From Shinella zoogloeoides (GTDB lineage Bacteria > Pseudomonadota > Alphaproteobacteria > Rhizobiales > Rhizobiaceae): a stretch of DNA of 64,000 nucleotides. The notes beneath the pieces are model-generated. The model did not search any database. It had not been told where the DNA came from and was given only the letters and a program-made list of their open reading frames with translations. The translations under genes and the position numbers were made by a program. Position 1 is the first letter of the stretch. Every line of letters starts with the position of its first letter. Positions 63,455-64,000 of the stretch are shown piece after piece. Where the stretch lies: the NCBI RefSeq assembly GCF_020883495.1, contig NZ_CP086610.1, positions 186,001 to 250,000 on the forward strand, read 5' to 3'.

Positions 63455-64000
63455 ATGACGGAACGCGCCGAGGCAATCGCGGTCACGGACCTGCACAAGC
63501 GCTTCGGGCCGCTGGAGGTTCTCAAGGGCGTATCGCTCACCGCGCATGAGGGCGACGTCATCGCCATCATCGGCGGTTCGGGTTCCGGCAAGTCCACCTT
63601 CCTTCGCTGTATCAACATGCTGGAGCTGCCGAGCGCCGGCACGGTGACGATCCACGGTGAGACCATCGCCATGAAGAAGGACGGCCATGGCGGCCTGATG
63701 CCTTCGGATCGCAGGCAGGTTCAGCGCATCCGCTCCCGCCTCGGCATGGTGTTCCAGAGCTTCAATCTCTGGCAGCATATGACCATTCTCGAAAACGTCA
63801 TCGAGGCGCCCGTCCATGTGCTGGGCGTAAAGAAGGACGAGGCCGTCGACCGGGCCGAGACGCTTCTGCGCCGCGTCGGCCTCTACGAGAAGCGCGATGC
63901 CTATCCGGCGTTCCTCTCGGGCGGCCAGCAGCAGCGCGCGGCCATTGCCCGGGCGCTCGCCATCCAGCCCCATGTCATGCTCTTCGACGAACCCACCTCC
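63455..64000 (+). CDS. Amino-acid ABC transporter ATPase, cut by window end
   Basis: The visible 182 residues are a HisP/GlnQ-type ATPase: Walker A GGSGSGKST, Q-loop VFQSFNLW, signature LSGGQQQR and Walker B VMLFDEPTS, where the window ends. The insert GETIAMKKDGHGGLMPSDRRQ is typical of the basic-amino-acid (histidine/opine) subgroup. It probably energises uptake for the divergent arginine-type cluster. The 3' end is outside the window. Confidence 0.92.
   Translation, partial: MTERAEAIAVTDLHKRFGPLEVLKGVSLTAHEGDVIAIIGGSGSGKSTFLRCINMLELPSAGTVTIHGETIAMKKDGHGGLMPSDRRQVQRIRSRLGMVFQSFNLWQHMTILENVIEAPVHVLGVKKDEAVDRAETLLRRVGLYEKRDAYPAFLSGGQQQRAAIARALAIQPHVMLFDEPTS

Overview
The window looks like a chromosomal segment of a GC-rich alphaproteobacterium of the Rhizobiaceae (Rhizobium/Agrobacterium/Ensifer/Shinella-like). 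The reasons are a PodJ-type polarity protein with Sel1 repeats, a TIGR02186 + TSUP exporter pair, the Lhr-type helicase + PdeM pair, DUF6460 and DUF2934 proteins, CHASE3 and HWE-type signalling proteins, and very high GC with long antisense open frames from about 17 kb onward.

Region 1 (1-17 kb) is accessory and mosaic. It begins with a small membrane-anchored protein, a short basic protein, and a divergent acyl carrier protein. A complete IS66-family element follows (1304-4451; inverted repeats visible, with a UPF0149 passenger gene). It abuts an IS3-family remnant that has lost orfA and the start of orfB. The other end of that remnant cuts off the 3' end of a family B DNA polymerase gene (5236-7074). 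This gene is divergent from a tyrosine recombinase (7218-8306), a pairing that recalls self-replicating integrative elements such as pipolins. Next come a GNAT protein and two genes that are each interrupted by a complete IS3-family element. Both can be rejoined in frame by removing the element and one copy of its target duplication: a 200-aa AT-rich protein with an HxH motif (IS2-like element 9517-10833, duplication GTAGA) and a 319-aa protein of unknown function (element 12513-13833, duplication CTT). An XRE regulator, a zinc-ribbon membrane protein and a secreted protein complete the island. It is followed by cspA, rpsU, a paralogue of the short basic protein at 518-712, and tRNA-Gly(CCC).

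Region 2 (17-38 kb) is ordinary chromosome. It holds a polar amino-acid ABC transporter (binding protein and an unusually long permease) followed by a short-chain dehydrogenase and a GH42 beta-galactosidase, with two identical AAACGTTT-centred boxes upstream. It continues with a membrane glycosyltransferase with a GspE-N-like domain, a stand-alone solute-binding protein, an S24-peptidase repressor, a DMT permease, a CHASE3 kinase / receiver / receiver-HWE-kinase module, a methyltransferase, a YitT protein, the Lhr-like helicase with PdeM, an HxlR regulator, a universal stress protein and a TSUP exporter pair.

Region 3 (38.6-54 kb) holds podJ. Upstream of a beta-oxidation operon (acyl-CoA dehydrogenase, thiolase, two small proteins, FadB-type multifunctional enzyme) is a perfect palindrome. 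Then come a CAP-domain lipoprotein, a monooxygenase-like protein, a MATE exporter, and DUF952-pyrD.

Region 4 (54-64 kb) holds a CrbR/CrbS-like pair (LuxR-type regulator facing a sodium/solute-symporter hybrid kinase) and mscL. The last part is a probable arginine/guanidino-compound catabolic cluster: an AruI-like ThDP decarboxylase, an AruH-like aminotransferase, a BetI-like TetR regulator, a dimethylargininase-like hydrolase, and a divergent amino-acid ABC ATPase cut by the window end.
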